Positions 35,877 through 45,047 of a DNA stretch of 64,000 nt are shown here, piece by piece. The DNA is taken from positions 1-64,000 of the forward strand of contig NZ_CADIJW010000017.1 of NCBI RefSeq assembly GCF_902859745.1, in the 5' to 3' direction. Every line of letters starts with the position of its first letter. Within the stretch, counting starts at the first letter, position 1. Origin of the DNA: Achromobacter dolens (GTDB taxonomy: Bacteria; Pseudomonadota; Gammaproteobacteria; Burkholderiales; Burkholderiaceae_B). A model generated the notes under the pieces. The model was not told the origin of the DNA, made no database searches, and saw nothing but the letters and a program-made list of their open reading frames with translations. The translations under genes were made by a program, and so were the position numbers.

Positions 35877-37985
35877 ATGCACAAGAACAACGACATCCTG
35901 CGGGCGACCGGCCTGGCCTGCGCCCTGGCCGCGTCGTTTCCCGCCTGGCCGCAGGCCGCCGGCGTCGACGCCATCACGACCGTCGATCCGGTGGTGATCA
36001 CCGGCGTCGCCCCGAGCGCGCCGCTGACCTTCACGACCGACCCCAAGATCCCGCGCCAGCCCCTGCCGGCCAGCGACGGCACCGACTATCTCAAGACCAT
36101 TCCCGGCTTTTCGGCCATCCGCAACGGCGGCACCAACGGCGACCCGGTATTGCGCGGCATGTTCGGCTCGCGCCTGAACATCCTGACCAACGGCACCTCG
36201 ATGCCCGGCGCCTGCCCGGCGCGCATGGACGCGCCCAGCTCGTACATCTCGCCCGAAAACTTCGACAAGCTGACCGTCATCAAGGGCCCGCAGACGGTGC
36301 TGTGGGGGCCGGGCGCCTCGGCCGGCACCATCCGCTTCGACCGCGACACGCCGCGTTTCAGCGAGCCCGGCGTGCGCTTGGACGGCAGCCTCGTGGGCGG
36401 ATCAAACGGCCGCAACGACCAGGCCGCCGACCTGACCGTGGGCAACGACAAGGTCTACACCCGCATTACCGCCAACCACTCGCACGCCCAGGACTACAAG
36501 GACGGCGACGGCAACAAGGTGCCGTCGCGCTGGGACAAGTGGAACGCCGACCTGGCGCTGGGTTTCACGCCCGACGCCGACACGCTGTACGAGCTGACGG
36601 CCGGCACCGGCGATGGCAACGCGCGCTACGCCGGGCGCGGCATGGACGGCTCGCAGTTCAAGCGCGAAAGCTTCGGCCTGCGCTTCGAGAAGCGCAACCT
36701 GGGCGGCGTGCTGGACAAGCTGGAGGCGCAGCTCTACTACAACTACGCCGATCACGTGATGGACAACTACACGCTGCGCACGCCGGACCCGCACGGCATG
36801 ATGCCGATGGCGATGGCCTCGAACGTGGATCGCGCCACCTGGGGCGGGCGCGTCGCCGGCACCTGGAACCTGGCGCCGGACCTGAGCCTGGTGACCGGAC
36901 TGGATTTCCAGCAGAGCCGGCACCGCTCTCGCAGCGGCACGGACACGGTCTCGTACCGCTCGCAGAACTGGGTCAAGGACGCGAGCTTCGCCAATACCGG
37001 CCTGTTCGGCGAGCTGACCTGGCACGCCACGCAGGACAGCCGCATCATCGGCGGGGCGCGGGTGGACTGGGCCTCGGCCAAGGACTTCCGCCGCGACAAC
37101 GGTTCGATGATGATGCCGATGCCCAACCCGACGGCCGGCGAACGCCGCAACGAGACGCTGCCCAGCGGCTTCCTGCGCTACGAACGGGATCTGGCGGACC
37201 TGCCGGCCACGGTGTACGTCGGCCTGGGCCACGCTGAACGCTTCCCGGACTACTGGGAGCTGTTCTCGCCGAAAAAGGGACCCGACGGCTCGGTCAATGC
37301 GTTCCGCGGCGTCAAGCCCGAAAAGACGACGCAGCTCGATTTCGGCGCGCAGTACAAGACCGAGACCCTGGATGCCTGGCTGTCCGGCTACGCCGGCTAT
37401 GTCGACGACTTCATCCTGTTCGACTACGCCAAGCGCGGCATGGGGGGGATGGGAGGCATGGGCGGCATGCATGGCGGCCATGGCGGACACGGCAGTTCGA
37501 CGCAGGCCGCCAACATCGACGCCCGCATCGCCGGCGGCGAACTGGGGCTGTCCTACCAGGCGGCGCCGCGCTGGAAGCTGGGCGCGACGCTGGCGTATGC
37601 CTGGGGCCAGAATCGCAGCGACGGCCGCGCCTTGCCGCAGATGCCGCCATTGGAGGCCAAGCTCAGCGCCGCCTACGACGACGGCACCTGGTCGGCCGGC
37701 GCGCTGTGGCGGCTGGTGGCGGCGCAGCGCCGCTACGCGCTGAACCAGGGCAACGTGGTGGGCAAGGACTTCGGCCCCAGCGCCGGCTTCGGCGTGTTCT
37801 CGCTGAACGGCGGCTACGCGGTCAGCAAGCAGGTCAAGCTGTCGCTGGGCGTGGACAACCTGTTCAACAAGACCTACGCCGAGCACCTGAACCTGGCGGG
37901 CGACGCCGGCTTCGGCTTTGCCGCCAACACGGCCTTCAATGAACCCGGCCGCACCCTCTGGGCGCGCCTGAGCTTCAAGTACTGA
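35877..37985 (+). CDS. TonB-dependent copper receptor (OprC/NosA family)
   Basis: 702-residue outer-membrane receptor. Signal peptide to about AGV (N-terminus MHKNNDILRATGLACALAAS), short TonB-box area VDPVVITGV, then a plug with DYLKTIPGFSAIRNGGTNGDPVLRGMFGSRLNIL and a barrel ending in LSFKY. The plug segment TSMPGACPARMDAPSSY carries the conserved Cys and Met residues of OprC. A Gly-spaced Met/His run (residues 522-538, GMGGMGGMGGMHGGHGGHG) probably lies in an external loop and is suited to copper. The family imports copper at the outer membrane. The gene follows DUF2946 and its end overlaps the converging LysR gene by 11 bases. Confidence 0.92.
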   Translation: MHKNNDILRATGLACALAASFPAWPQAAGVDAITTVDPVVITGVAPSAPLTFTTDPKIPRQPLPASDGTDYLKTIPGFSAIRNGGTNGDPVLRGMFGSRLNILTNGTSMPGACPARMDAPSSYISPENFDKLTVIKGPQTVLWGPGASAGTIRFDRDTPRFSEPGVRLDGSLVGGSNGRNDQAADLTVGNDKVYTRITANHSHAQDYKDGDGNKVPSRWDKWNADLALGFTPDADTLYELTAGTGDGNARYAGRGMDGSQFKRESFGLRFEKRNLGGVLDKLEAQLYYNYADHVMDNYTLRTPDPHGMMPMAMASNVDRATWGGRVAGTWNLAPDLSLVTGLDFQQSRHRSRSGTDTVSYRSQNWVKDASFANTGLFGELTWHATQDSRIIGGARVDWASAKDFRRDNGSMMMPMPNPTAGERRNETLPSGFLRYERDLADLPATVYVGLGHAERFPDYWELFSPKKGPDGSVNAFRGVKPEKTTQLDFGAQYKTETLDAWLSGYAGYVDDFILFDYAKRGMGGMGGMGGMHGGHGGHGSSTQAANIDARIAGGELGLSYQAAPRWKLGATLAYAWGQNRSDGRALPQMPPLEAKLSAAYDDGTWSAGALWRLVAAQRRYALNQGNVVGKDFGPSAGFGVFSLNGGYAVSKQVKLSLGVDNLFNKTYAEHLNLAGDAGFGFAANTAFNEPGRTLWARLSFKY

Positions 37986-38889
37986 GCGCCGTCCGGATCC
38001 GCTTGAGGTCCCGTTCCAGCTCGATGCGCATCGCTTTCAGCAACGCCCGCGCGTTTTCCGAAAGCGGTGTGCCGGGCCGGAACACCAGCAGGCACGCAAA
38101 GCCGATGTCCAGTTCCAGCGGCTTGATGGCCAGCCCGCGCGCCAGGTAGTCCAGCGCCATGACCGGATGCACCATGCCGATGCCCACGCCGTGCAGGGCG
38201 AACTCGCAGACGGAGTTGGAGTAGGGCGTCTCCAGCACCGGGCGCAGCGCCAGGCCCTGGTCGTGCAGCGCCGCTTCCAGCCGTCGACGGCTGGCGTCCT
38301 CGGGGTTGAGCGCGATGAAGGCGTGCTCGGTCAGGTCGCGCAGCGTGATGCGCGGCCGCGCCGCCAGCGGATGGCGGCTGTGCATGGCGATCACGCCCGG
38401 CAGCCGCAGGAATTCCGAGTGCTCCAGGCCGGCCACCGACAGCTCGTCGGCCATCAGGCCGAAATCGAGCTGGCCGGCCGCGACCTGCCGCAGCACCTCG
38501 CGCGAACTCATGATCTGGAACGACATCTGGATGCGGCGGTCCTGCAGGCCGAAGGCGGCAATGGCGCGCGGCATGAAACCGGTGCCCAGCGCCGGCAGCG
38601 AGCCGACCGCCAGGCGCCCGACGCCGAACGATTTCAGGCTGCGGATGCGGTGCTCGATCAACTCGAAGCCGGCGAAGCAGCGGTCCACTTCCTCCATCAG
38701 CGCGCCGGCCTCCTGGGTCGGCACCAGCCGGCCGCGCACGCGCTCGAAGAGGCGCAGTTCCGACGAGGTTTCCAGCTTGCGGATGGCCTGGCTCACCGCC
38801 GGCTGCGAAATGCCCAGCAGGGTGGCAGCCTTGCTGGTGGTGCCGGCCTGCATCACGGCCCGGAAGACCTGGATCTCGCGCATGTCCAT
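37975..38889 (-). CDS. LysR-family transcriptional regulator
   Basis: 304 residues. HTH at 1-60 (IQVFRAVMQAGTTSKAATLL, SQPAVSQAIRKLETSSELRL), effector domain from about 90. The start at 38889 is preceded directly by the palindrome ATAAG-N5-CTTAT (38892-38906). It is divergent from the cystathionine beta-lyase and Aap-type transporter genes and probably controls them. Its end overlaps the oprC-like gene. Confidence 0.9.
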   Translation of the reverse strand: MDMREIQVFRAVMQAGTTSKAATLLGISQPAVSQAIRKLETSSELRLFERVRGRLVPTQEAGALMEEVDRCFAGFELIEHRIRSLKSFGVGRLAVGSLPALGTGFMPRAIAAFGLQDRRIQMSFQIMSSREVLRQVAAGQLDFGLMADELSVAGLEHSEFLRLPGVIAMHSRHPLAARPRITLRDLTEHAFIALNPEDASRRRLEAALHDQGLALRPVLETPYSNSVCEFALHGVGIGMVHPVMALDYLARGLAIKPLELDIGFACLLVFRPGTPLSENARALLKAMRIELERDLKRIRTALST

Positions 38890-38891
38890 CT

Positions 38892-38906
38892 ATAAGTCCC
38901 GCTTAT
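38892..38906. promoter_or_regulatory. LysR-type site ATAAG-N5-CTTAT
   Basis: Perfect 5-5-5 dyad of the T-N11-A class, 2 bases before the LysR start codon and 92 bases before the cystathionine beta-lyase start. It fits an autoregulation plus activation site in the 108-base divergent region. Confidence 0.65.
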
Positions 38907-38997
38907 TGACTAAGTTTTTTCGATTGTTGAGGCAATGGTGGGAAAGGCAGACACTGGCGCTGTTCCCGGTCACTCCTAAGCCCAGCAAATAGAGTAG

Positions 38998-40146
38998 ATG
39001 AAAGCTATCAATCAGACTAATAGAGATTTCGCCAGTCTCTCGCCCGCCGTCCAGCGGGCCTCCACCGTGGTGTTCGATTCGCTCGACGCCTTCGTCAACC
39101 GCAAGCACCGCCAGCCCGACGGCTTCAGCTACGGCGTCACCGGCACGCCCACCGCGCGCCTGCTGGAAGACCGCATCGCCGCGCTGGAGGGCGGCCGCCA
39201 CTGCGTCATCACGCCGTCGGGCGCGGCGGCGCTGATGACGGTGGTGATGGGCTTCGTGCGCGGCGGCGACCACCTGCTGCTGTCGGCCGCCTGCTACGGC
39301 GCGCTCAAGACCTTCGGCGAGAAATGGCTGGCGCACATGGGCGTGGACGTCGAGCTGTACGACCCGTCCATCGGCGCGGGCATCGAGGCCTTGATCCGCC
39401 CGGCCACCCGCATGATCTGCATCGAGGCGCCCGGCACCGTCACCATGGAAATGGTCGACGTGCCCGCCATCGCCGCCGCCGCCCGACGCCATGGCGTGCT
39501 GACCATGATGGACAACACCTGGGCCAGCCCGCTGGGTTTCCAGCCGCTGGCGCACGGCGTCGACTTCAGCGTCGAGGCCGCCACCAAGTTCTTCGGCGGC
39601 CATTCGGACGTGCTGATGGGCAGCATCAGCATGAACGACGCCGACCACTACGCCGTCCTGCGCGAGACCCAGAGCATCCTGGGCCAGCAGGTCAGCCCGG
39701 ACGATTGTTTCCTGGTGCTGCGCGGCCTGGAGACGCTGGCGCTGCGGCTGCGCGCGCAGAGCGACGCGACGCTGCGCGTGGCCGAGTGGCTGCAGAGCCA
39801 GCCGCAGGTCGAGCGCCTGCTGTATCCGCCGCTGCCGTCGGACCCGGGCCATGGCCTGTGGAAGCGCGACTTCCGCACCAACGGCTGCCTGTTCTCGATG
39901 GTGCTGACGCCGGCGCCCGAGGCGGCTTTCAACGGTTTCTTCGATTCGCTGCGTCATTTCGCCATCGGCGCCAGTTGGGGCGGGGTGCACAGCCTGGCCG
40001 CCTATTACCCGGCGGGCTTGCAGGCGGGCCGCGCGTTCCCGGCGACCGACCGGCCGATCGTGCGCCTGTCGATCGGGCTGGAGGACGTGGACACGCTCAA
40101 GGACGACCTGCGCGGCGCGCTGGCGGCGTACCAGGCGCAACGCTGA
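38998..40146 (+). CDS. metC: Cystathionine beta-lyase (Cys/Met-metabolism PLP enzyme)
   Basis: 382-residue PLP enzyme of the Cys/Met metabolism family. Seen: YGVTGTPTARLLEDRIAALE (45-64), TPSGAAALMTVVMGF (72-86), the PLP aspartate in MMDNTWASPLGF (D172) and the Schiff-base lysine K197 in VEAATKFFGGHSD. This KFFGGHSD and WASPL pattern is that of cystathionine beta-lyase (MetC) rather than gamma-synthase. It cleaves cystathionine, and often cystine, to homocysteine or thiocysteine, pyruvate and ammonia. The first gene of a cluster with an amino-acid importer; it is divergent from a LysR regulator. In Bordetella avium this enzyme family is known as a cytotoxic factor. Confidence 0.92.
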   Translation: MKAINQTNRDFASLSPAVQRASTVVFDSLDAFVNRKHRQPDGFSYGVTGTPTARLLEDRIAALEGGRHCVITPSGAAALMTVVMGFVRGGDHLLLSAACYGALKTFGEKWLAHMGVDVELYDPSIGAGIEALIRPATRMICIEAPGTVTMEMVDVPAIAAAARRHGVLTMMDNTWASPLGFQPLAHGVDFSVEAATKFFGGHSDVLMGSISMNDADHYAVLRETQSILGQQVSPDDCFLVLRGLETLALRLRAQSDATLRVAEWLQSQPQVERLLYPPLPSDPGHGLWKRDFRTNGCLFSMVLTPAPEAAFNGFFDSLRHFAIGASWGGVHSLAAYYPAGLQAGRAFPATDRPIVRLSIGLEDVDTLKDDLRGALAAYQAQR

Positions 40147-40301
40147 GCGCCGGCCGGCAAGGGTGCAGGCCGAGCGTTCGCCGCTGGCGCCGCCCCGCAC
40201 GCCGGCTCGCGCCGAATCCAGTTCAACACACCGGCCGGCCGCGCATGGCCGACCGGCACAAAGCGCCCCAAGGCGCTCACCACATAGCAAGGGGAATTGC
40301 C

Positions 40302-41441
40302 ATGTTCAGCTTCAAGCAGACTTACCGTTGTCTCGCCCTGGCCATCGCGGCCTGCGTCCCGGCCGCCGTGCCGGCCCTGGCCGCCGCCCAGCCCGCGGCG
40401 CAACCCGAGGCACAAGCCGCGACACAAACCGCGACACAAGCGCCCGCCGCCGGCGCCTCGCCGGTGGCGGCGGCCGTCACCCAGGCCAGCAGCCCCACGG
40501 TCGACCAGATCCGCGCCCGCGGCTACGTCATCTGCGGCTCCGGCCATGGCACCACCGGCTTCTCGGCGCCCGACAAGGACGGCAACTGGAAGGGCCTGGA
40601 CGTCGACACCTGCCGCGCCATCGCCATCGCGGTGCTGGGCGACGCCAGCAAGACGCGCTTCGTGCCGCTGACCGGCCAGCAACGCCTGACCGCCTTGCAG
40701 ACCGGCCAGATCGACGTGCTGCCGCGCACCACCTCGTGGACCCTCCGGCGCGACGCCAACGGCATCAACTTCACTTATCCGAACTACTACGAGTACGACG
40801 CCTTCATGGTGCGCAAGGACCTGGGCATCACCCAGACCAAGGACATGAACGGCGCCACCATCTGCGTGCAGACCGGCTCCACCAACGAGGTCACGGTGGC
40901 CGACCTGTCGCGCAAGTTCAAGCTGGGCCTGAAGACCGTGCTGTTCGACAACGTCGCGGCCTCGCGCCAGGCGTTCTTCTCGGGCCGCTGCGACGGCCTC
41001 ATCACCGACGCCTCGGCGCTGGCGGCGGTGCGCGCGACCCAGGCGCAAAACCCGGACGACTACGTGATCTTCCCAGCCAGCGGCCACAGCGAGGCGCTGA
41101 CGCCGTCGGTGCGCCATGGCGACGACCGCTGGTTCGACATCGTCAAATGGGTCATCCAGGTGCCGATCGCCGCCGAGGACATGGGCATCACCCAGGCCAA
41201 CGTCGACGACATGCTCAAGTCCGACGACCCGCGCATCGCCCGCTTCCTGGGCACGGAGCCGGGCAACGGCAAGGCGCTGGGGCTGGATGAGCGCTGGGCC
41301 TACAACATCGTCAAGCAATTGGGCAACTACGGCGAGATCTTCGAGCGCAACGTCGGCAAGAACAGCCCGATGAAGCTCGAGCGCGGCATGAACCGCCTGT
41401 ATCGCGACGGCGGCCTGATGTACCCGTACGTCTTCAACTGA
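40302..41441 (+). CDS. Amino-acid ABC transporter periplasmic binding protein (AapJ type)
   Basis: 379-residue family 3 binding protein. A signal peptide (to about LAAAQ) is followed by an Ala/Gln/Thr-rich linker of about 40 residues, then VDQIRARGYVICGSGHG and WKGLDVDTCRAIAIAVLG. The linker is absent from the paralogue at 2462-3478. Other matches: TICVQTGSTNEVTVADL and WAYNIVKQLGNYGEIFERN. The start at 40302 (MFSFKQTYRC) follows a GGGGAA site; a 6-bp hairpin (40262-40277) lies in the leader. With metC upstream I suspect a sulfur amino acid such as cystathionine or cystine as ligand. Confidence 0.92.
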   Translation: MFSFKQTYRCLALAIAACVPAAVPALAAAQPAAQPEAQAATQTATQAPAAGASPVAAAVTQASSPTVDQIRARGYVICGSGHGTTGFSAPDKDGNWKGLDVDTCRAIAIAVLGDASKTRFVPLTGQQRLTALQTGQIDVLPRTTSWTLRRDANGINFTYPNYYEYDAFMVRKDLGITQTKDMNGATICVQTGSTNEVTVADLSRKFKLGLKTVLFDNVAASRQAFFSGRCDGLITDASALAAVRATQAQNPDDYVIFPASGHSEALTPSVRHGDDRWFDIVKWVIQVPIAAEDMGITQANVDDMLKSDDPRIARFLGTEPGNGKALGLDERWAYNIVKQLGNYGEIFERNVGKNSPMKLERGMNRLYRDGGLMYPYVFN

Positions 41442-41460
41442 GCGGCGCGCGGGGCTCATC

Positions 41461-42609
41461 ATGTTCAAGCGACTCTGGTTCGACGGCCGCGCCCGGTCCG
41501 TCCTGGCGCAACTGCTGATCGCCGGCGCCTTCGTCGGCGGCGTGGGCTGGCTGGCCTGGAACGCCCACGCCAACCTGACCCAGCGCGGCATCGCCATGGG
41601 TTTTGACTACCTCGGCGAGGCGGCCCGTTTTCCCATCGCCGAAAGCCTGCTGGCCTACCAGCCCACCGACAGCTACGGCCGTGCCTTCCTGGTGGGGCTG
41701 GCCAACACGCTGTACATCTCGGCGCTGGTGATCGCGGCTTCGACGCTGCTGGGCTTCGGCCTGGCGCTGGCGCGCCGCAGCCGCCATCCGCTGGTGACGG
41801 GCGTGGCCACGGTCTACCTGGAAGCCGTGCGCAACACGCCGCTGGTGGTGCAACTGCTGTTCTGGTACAGCCTGGTGACGATCAACCTGCCGCCTGCGCG
41901 GCAGGCGTTGCAGCCGCTGCCGGGCGTGTTCCTGTCGGTGCGCGGGCTGTTCTTTCCGAGCCTGTCGTTGCAGGGCGATACCGGGCCGCAGTGGTGGGCG
42001 CTGGGCGCGGCGGCGCTGCTGCTGTGGGGCGCGTGGCACCTGGCGCGCCGGTCGGTTGCGCCGCGCATGCCGTGGCGCCGCCTGGGCCTGGTCGCGGCGC
42101 TGGCATTGGTAGCCGCCGTGGCGCAGTGGGGCGGCGCCTCGCTGCACGCCGACGTGCCGGCGCTGCGCGGCCTGAATTTTGCCGGCGGCAGCGCATTCAC
42201 GCCGGAATTCACTGCCTTGCTGGTCGGACTGACGATCTACTCGGCGGCGTTTTCCGGCGAGATCATCCGCGGCGGCATCGACGCGGTGCCCGCCGGCCAG
42301 TGGGAAGCGGCCCATTCGCTGGGCCTGAAGCCCGGCGCCGCGCTGCGCTGGATCGTGGTGCCGCAGGCGCTGCGCGTGATCATCCCGCCGATGACCAGCC
42401 AGTACCTGTCCATCATCAAGAACACCACGCTGGCGCTGGCGGTGGGCTACCCGGACCTGTCCTTCGTCATCACCACCACCATCAACCAGACCGGCCAGGC
42501 CATCGAGGGCGTGGCGGTGCTGATGGCGGTGTACCTGAGCATCAGCCTGAGCGTGTCGCTCTTCATGAATCTGTACAACCGCCGCATCCTGAGGACGCAA
42601 CGCGCATGA
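41461..42609 (+). CDS. Amino-acid ABC transporter permease (AapQ type)
   Basis: 382-residue inner-membrane permease of the Aap/Bzt branch, with the long insert between the first and second conserved membrane segments. EAA region AAHSLGLKPGAALRWIV, then VPQALRVIIPPMTSQYL. It overlaps the next permease by 4 bases (ATGA type). Paralogous to the partial permease at 1-1143. Confidence 0.94.
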   Translation: MFKRLWFDGRARSVLAQLLIAGAFVGGVGWLAWNAHANLTQRGIAMGFDYLGEAARFPIAESLLAYQPTDSYGRAFLVGLANTLYISALVIAASTLLGFGLALARRSRHPLVTGVATVYLEAVRNTPLVVQLLFWYSLVTINLPPARQALQPLPGVFLSVRGLFFPSLSLQGDTGPQWWALGAAALLLWGAWHLARRSVAPRMPWRRLGLVAALALVAAVAQWGGASLHADVPALRGLNFAGGSAFTPEFTALLVGLTIYSAAFSGEIIRGGIDAVPAGQWEAAHSLGLKPGAALRWIVVPQALRVIIPPMTSQYLSIIKNTTLALAVGYPDLSFVITTTINQTGQAIEGVAVLMAVYLSISLSVSLFMNLYNRRILRTQRA

Positions 42610-43700
42610 GCCTGTCCCATCCTTCCTCTCTGCCGCGGGTTCTGCCGCCGCCGGCGGACCGCCGCGACAGCGCCTGGCACCGCCTGTTCGGCAGCGCCGT
42701 CAGCGCGCTCGCCACCGTGGCCACGCTGGCGCTGGTGCTGGCCGCGGCCGGCAAGCTGCTGAACTGGGCGGTGCTGGATGCCGTCTGGCCCGGCGCCACG
42801 GGCGCCGTCTGCCGCCAGGCCAGCGGCGCCTGCTGGGCCTTCCTGGGCGAAAAAATGCGCCAGATCCTGTTCGGCATCTATCCGCCCGGCGAGCAATGGC
42901 GGCCCACCGTGGTCTGCCTGTTCATCCTGGCGATGACGGTGTTTTCGCTCAGCCCGCGCCAATGGCGCGCGCGCACGGCGGTCATCTGGATCGCGGGGCT
43001 GCTGGCGGGCCTGGCGCTGATGCAGGGCGGCATGTTCGGCCTGGCGCGGGTGCCGACCTCGTCGTGGGGCGGCCTGCCGATCACGCTGCTGCTGGCGGTA
43101 TGCGCGCTGGGCGCCGGCCTGCCGCTGGGCGTGCTGCTGGCGCTGGGACGCCGCGGCAGCCTGCCGACGGCGCGCTTCATCAGCATCGGCGTGATCGAGC
43201 TGATCCGGGGATTGCCGCTGGTCAGCCTGCTGTTCATGGCCTCGATCGTGCTGCCCATCATGCTGCCGGCCGGCATGACCATCGACAGCCTGCTGCGCGC
43301 CGGCATCGCGCTGACGGTGTTCTCGGCCGCCTACCTGGCCGAGGTGATCCGCGGCGGCCTGCAGGCCATTCCGCCCGGGCAGGCCGAGGCCTCGCGCGCG
43401 CTGGGGCTCTCATGGTGGCAGATGACGCGTCTGGTGGTGCTGCCGCAGGCGCTGCGCAAGGTGATCGCGCCGCTCACCAACACCGCCATCGTGATGATCA
43501 AGAACACCAGCCTGGTGCTGATCGTGGGCCTGTTCGACCTGCTCAGCTCGGGACGCGCGGCGTTGACCGATCCGGCCTGGCCCACGCCCTACGTCGAGAC
43601 CTATCTCTTCATTGCATCGATCTATTTCTGCATCTGCTTCGGCCTGTCGCGCTATTCGATGTGGCTGGAACATCGCTATAAAAAAGGGGAACTCCGATGA
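42606..43700 (+). CDS. Amino-acid ABC transporter permease (AapM type)
   Basis: 364 residues. N-terminal AapM-type extension with two or three membrane segments and [19 protein letters not shown], then RARTAVIW and the conserved channel [20 protein letters not shown], with the EAA region [29 protein letters not shown]. The [12 protein letters not shown] motif is a hallmark of the AapM/BztC branch. It overlaps the ATPase gene by 4 bases. Confidence 0.94.
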   Translation: MSLSHPSSLPRVLPPPADRRDSAWHRLFGSAVSALATVATLALVLAAAGKLLNWAVLDAVWPGATGAVCRQASGACWAFLGEKMRQILFGIYPPGEQWRPTVVCLFILAMTVFSLSPRQWRARTAVIWIAGLLAGLALMQGGMFGLARVPTSSWGGLPITLLLAVCALGAGLPLGVLLALGRRGSLPTARFISIGVIELIRGLPLVSLLFMASIVLPIMLPAGMTIDSLLRAGIALTVFSAAYLAEVIRGGLQAIPPGQAEASRALGLSWWQMTRLVVLPQALRKVIAPLTNTAIVMIKNTSLVLIVGLFDLLSSGRAALTDPAWPTPYVETYLFIASIYFCICFGLSRYSMWLEHRYKKGELR

Positions 43701-44452
43701 CCACGCCTTCCGCCGCCACGCCGCCCGCCATCGCCATCGCCGGCATGCACAAGTGGTATGGCGACTTCCATGTGCTGCAGGACATCAACCTGCAGGTCCG
43801 GGCGGGCGAGCGCCTGGTGATCTGCGGGCCGTCCGGTTCCGGCAAATCCACCATGATCCGCTGCATCAACCGGCTCGAACGCCACCAGCAGGGCTCCATC
43901 GTGGTCAACGGGGTTGAGCTGAGCGACGACCTGCGCGCCGTGGACGGCGTGCGCACCGACGCCGGCATGGTGTTCCAGCACTTCAACCTGTTCCCGCACC
44001 TGACCGTGCTCGAGAACTGCATCCTGGCGCCGACCCAGGTGCGGCGCATGCCGCGCGCGCAGGCGGTGGATCTGGCCATGCGCTACCTGGAGCGGGTGCG
44101 CATTCCCGACCAGGCCGGCAAGTACCCGGGCCAGTTGTCGGGCGGGCAGCAGCAGCGGGTGGCCATTGCCCGCTCGCTCTGCATGCAGCCGCGCATCATG
44201 CTGTTCGACGAGCCAACCTCGGCGCTCGATCCGGAGATGGTCAAGGAAGTGCTGGACACCATGACCTCGCTGGCCGAGGACGGCATGACCATGCTGTGCG
44301 TGACCCACGAGATGGGCTTTGCCCGCAACGTCGCCGACCGGGTGGTGTTCATGGACGGCGGCCGCATCATCGAGATGGGCGAGCCGGGCGATTTCTTCGA
44401 CAACCCCCGGCATGAACGCACGCGCGCCTTCCTGGAGCGCATCCTGCATTAA
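43697..44452 (+). CDS. Amino-acid ABC transporter ATP-binding protein (AapP type)
   Basis: 251 residues. Walker [14 protein letters not shown]-loop [17 protein letters not shown], signature [15 protein letters not shown], Walker [17 protein letters not shown], switch [15 protein letters not shown]. Normal length and fully conserved for GlnQ/AapP. It energises import by the permease pair just upstream and closes the operon. Confidence 0.96.
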   Translation: MTTPSAATPPAIAIAGMHKWYGDFHVLQDINLQVRAGERLVICGPSGSGKSTMIRCINRLERHQQGSIVVNGVELSDDLRAVDGVRTDAGMVFQHFNLFPHLTVLENCILAPTQVRRMPRAQAVDLAMRYLERVRIPDQAGKYPGQLSGGQQQRVAIARSLCMQPRIMLFDEPTSALDPEMVKEVLDTMTSLAEDGMTMLCVTHEMGFARNVADRVVFMDGGRIIEMGEPGDFFDNPRHERTRAFLERILH

Positions 44453-44498
44453 GGAGGGCAGGGCGGCGGACGCAGCCATCACGCCCGGGTTTGTTTAT

Positions 44499-44517
44499 GA
44501 AAATGGAAACCATTATC
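44499..44517 (+). promoter_or_regulatory. Fur box upstream of the sigma-factor gene
   Basis: GAAAATGGAAACCATTATC matches the 19-base Fur consensus at 15 positions and sits 27 bases upstream of the sigma-factor start at 44544. It predicts iron-repressed expression of the sigma/anti-sigma/receptor set. Confidence 0.8.
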
Positions 44518-44543
44518 ATGCATGCCTCTGTCGATTGTGCGTC

Positions 44544-45047
44544 ATGTCCTCGCGTCCGTCCCGTCCCTCCGGCTTCCTGGCCTATTACGAAGAGCTGCTC
44601 GCGGTCTGGACCCGCAAGCTGGGCTGCCGCGACGCCGCGCGCGACCTGGCCCACGACGCGCTGGTGAAGTGCCTGGAAACCGACCCGGCGCAGGTGGCGC
44701 AGCCGCGCGCCTATCTGCACCAGGCCGCGCGCAACGCGGCCGTCGACCAGTTCCGCCGCGACGGCGGGCAGGAATGGGTGCCGCTTGATACCATTGCCGA
44801 CCACGCCAGCCCCTTGGGCGACCCGATGGCCCAGGCGCGCACCGGCCAGTTGGGCCAGGCGCTGGAAGCGGCGCTGGCGGAACTGCCGCTCAAGTGCCGC
44901 CAGGTGTTCGTCTGGCAGCGGCTGGAAGGCCTGACGCAGGCCGAGATCGCCGAACGCATGGGATTGAGCAAGAACATGGTCGAGAAATACATGATCCGTA
45001 CCGCGCTGCATCTGCGCGAGCGGCTGGGGGCGTATGCGCCCCACTGA
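44544..45047 (+). CDS. ECF RNA polymerase sigma factor (FecI type)
   Basis: 167-residue iron-starvation-type sigma-70 factor. Region 2 (about 10-75) has YEELLAVWTRKLGCRDAARDLAHDALV and ARNAAVDQFRRD; region 4 (about 105-160) has LPLKCRQVFVWQRLEGLTQAEIAERMGLS. The start at 44544 (MSSRPSRPSG) is the only ATG that keeps region 2 complete. It lies downstream of a Fur box and overlaps the anti-sigma gene by 14 bases. It should direct transcription of the TonB-dependent receptor when the ferric ligand is bound. Confidence 0.93.
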   Translation: MSSRPSRPSGFLAYYEELLAVWTRKLGCRDAARDLAHDALVKCLETDPAQVAQPRAYLHQAARNAAVDQFRRDGGQEWVPLDTIADHASPLGDPMAQARTGQLGQALEAALAELPLKCRQVFVWQRLEGLTQAEIAERMGLSKNMVEKYMIRTALHLRERLGAYAPH

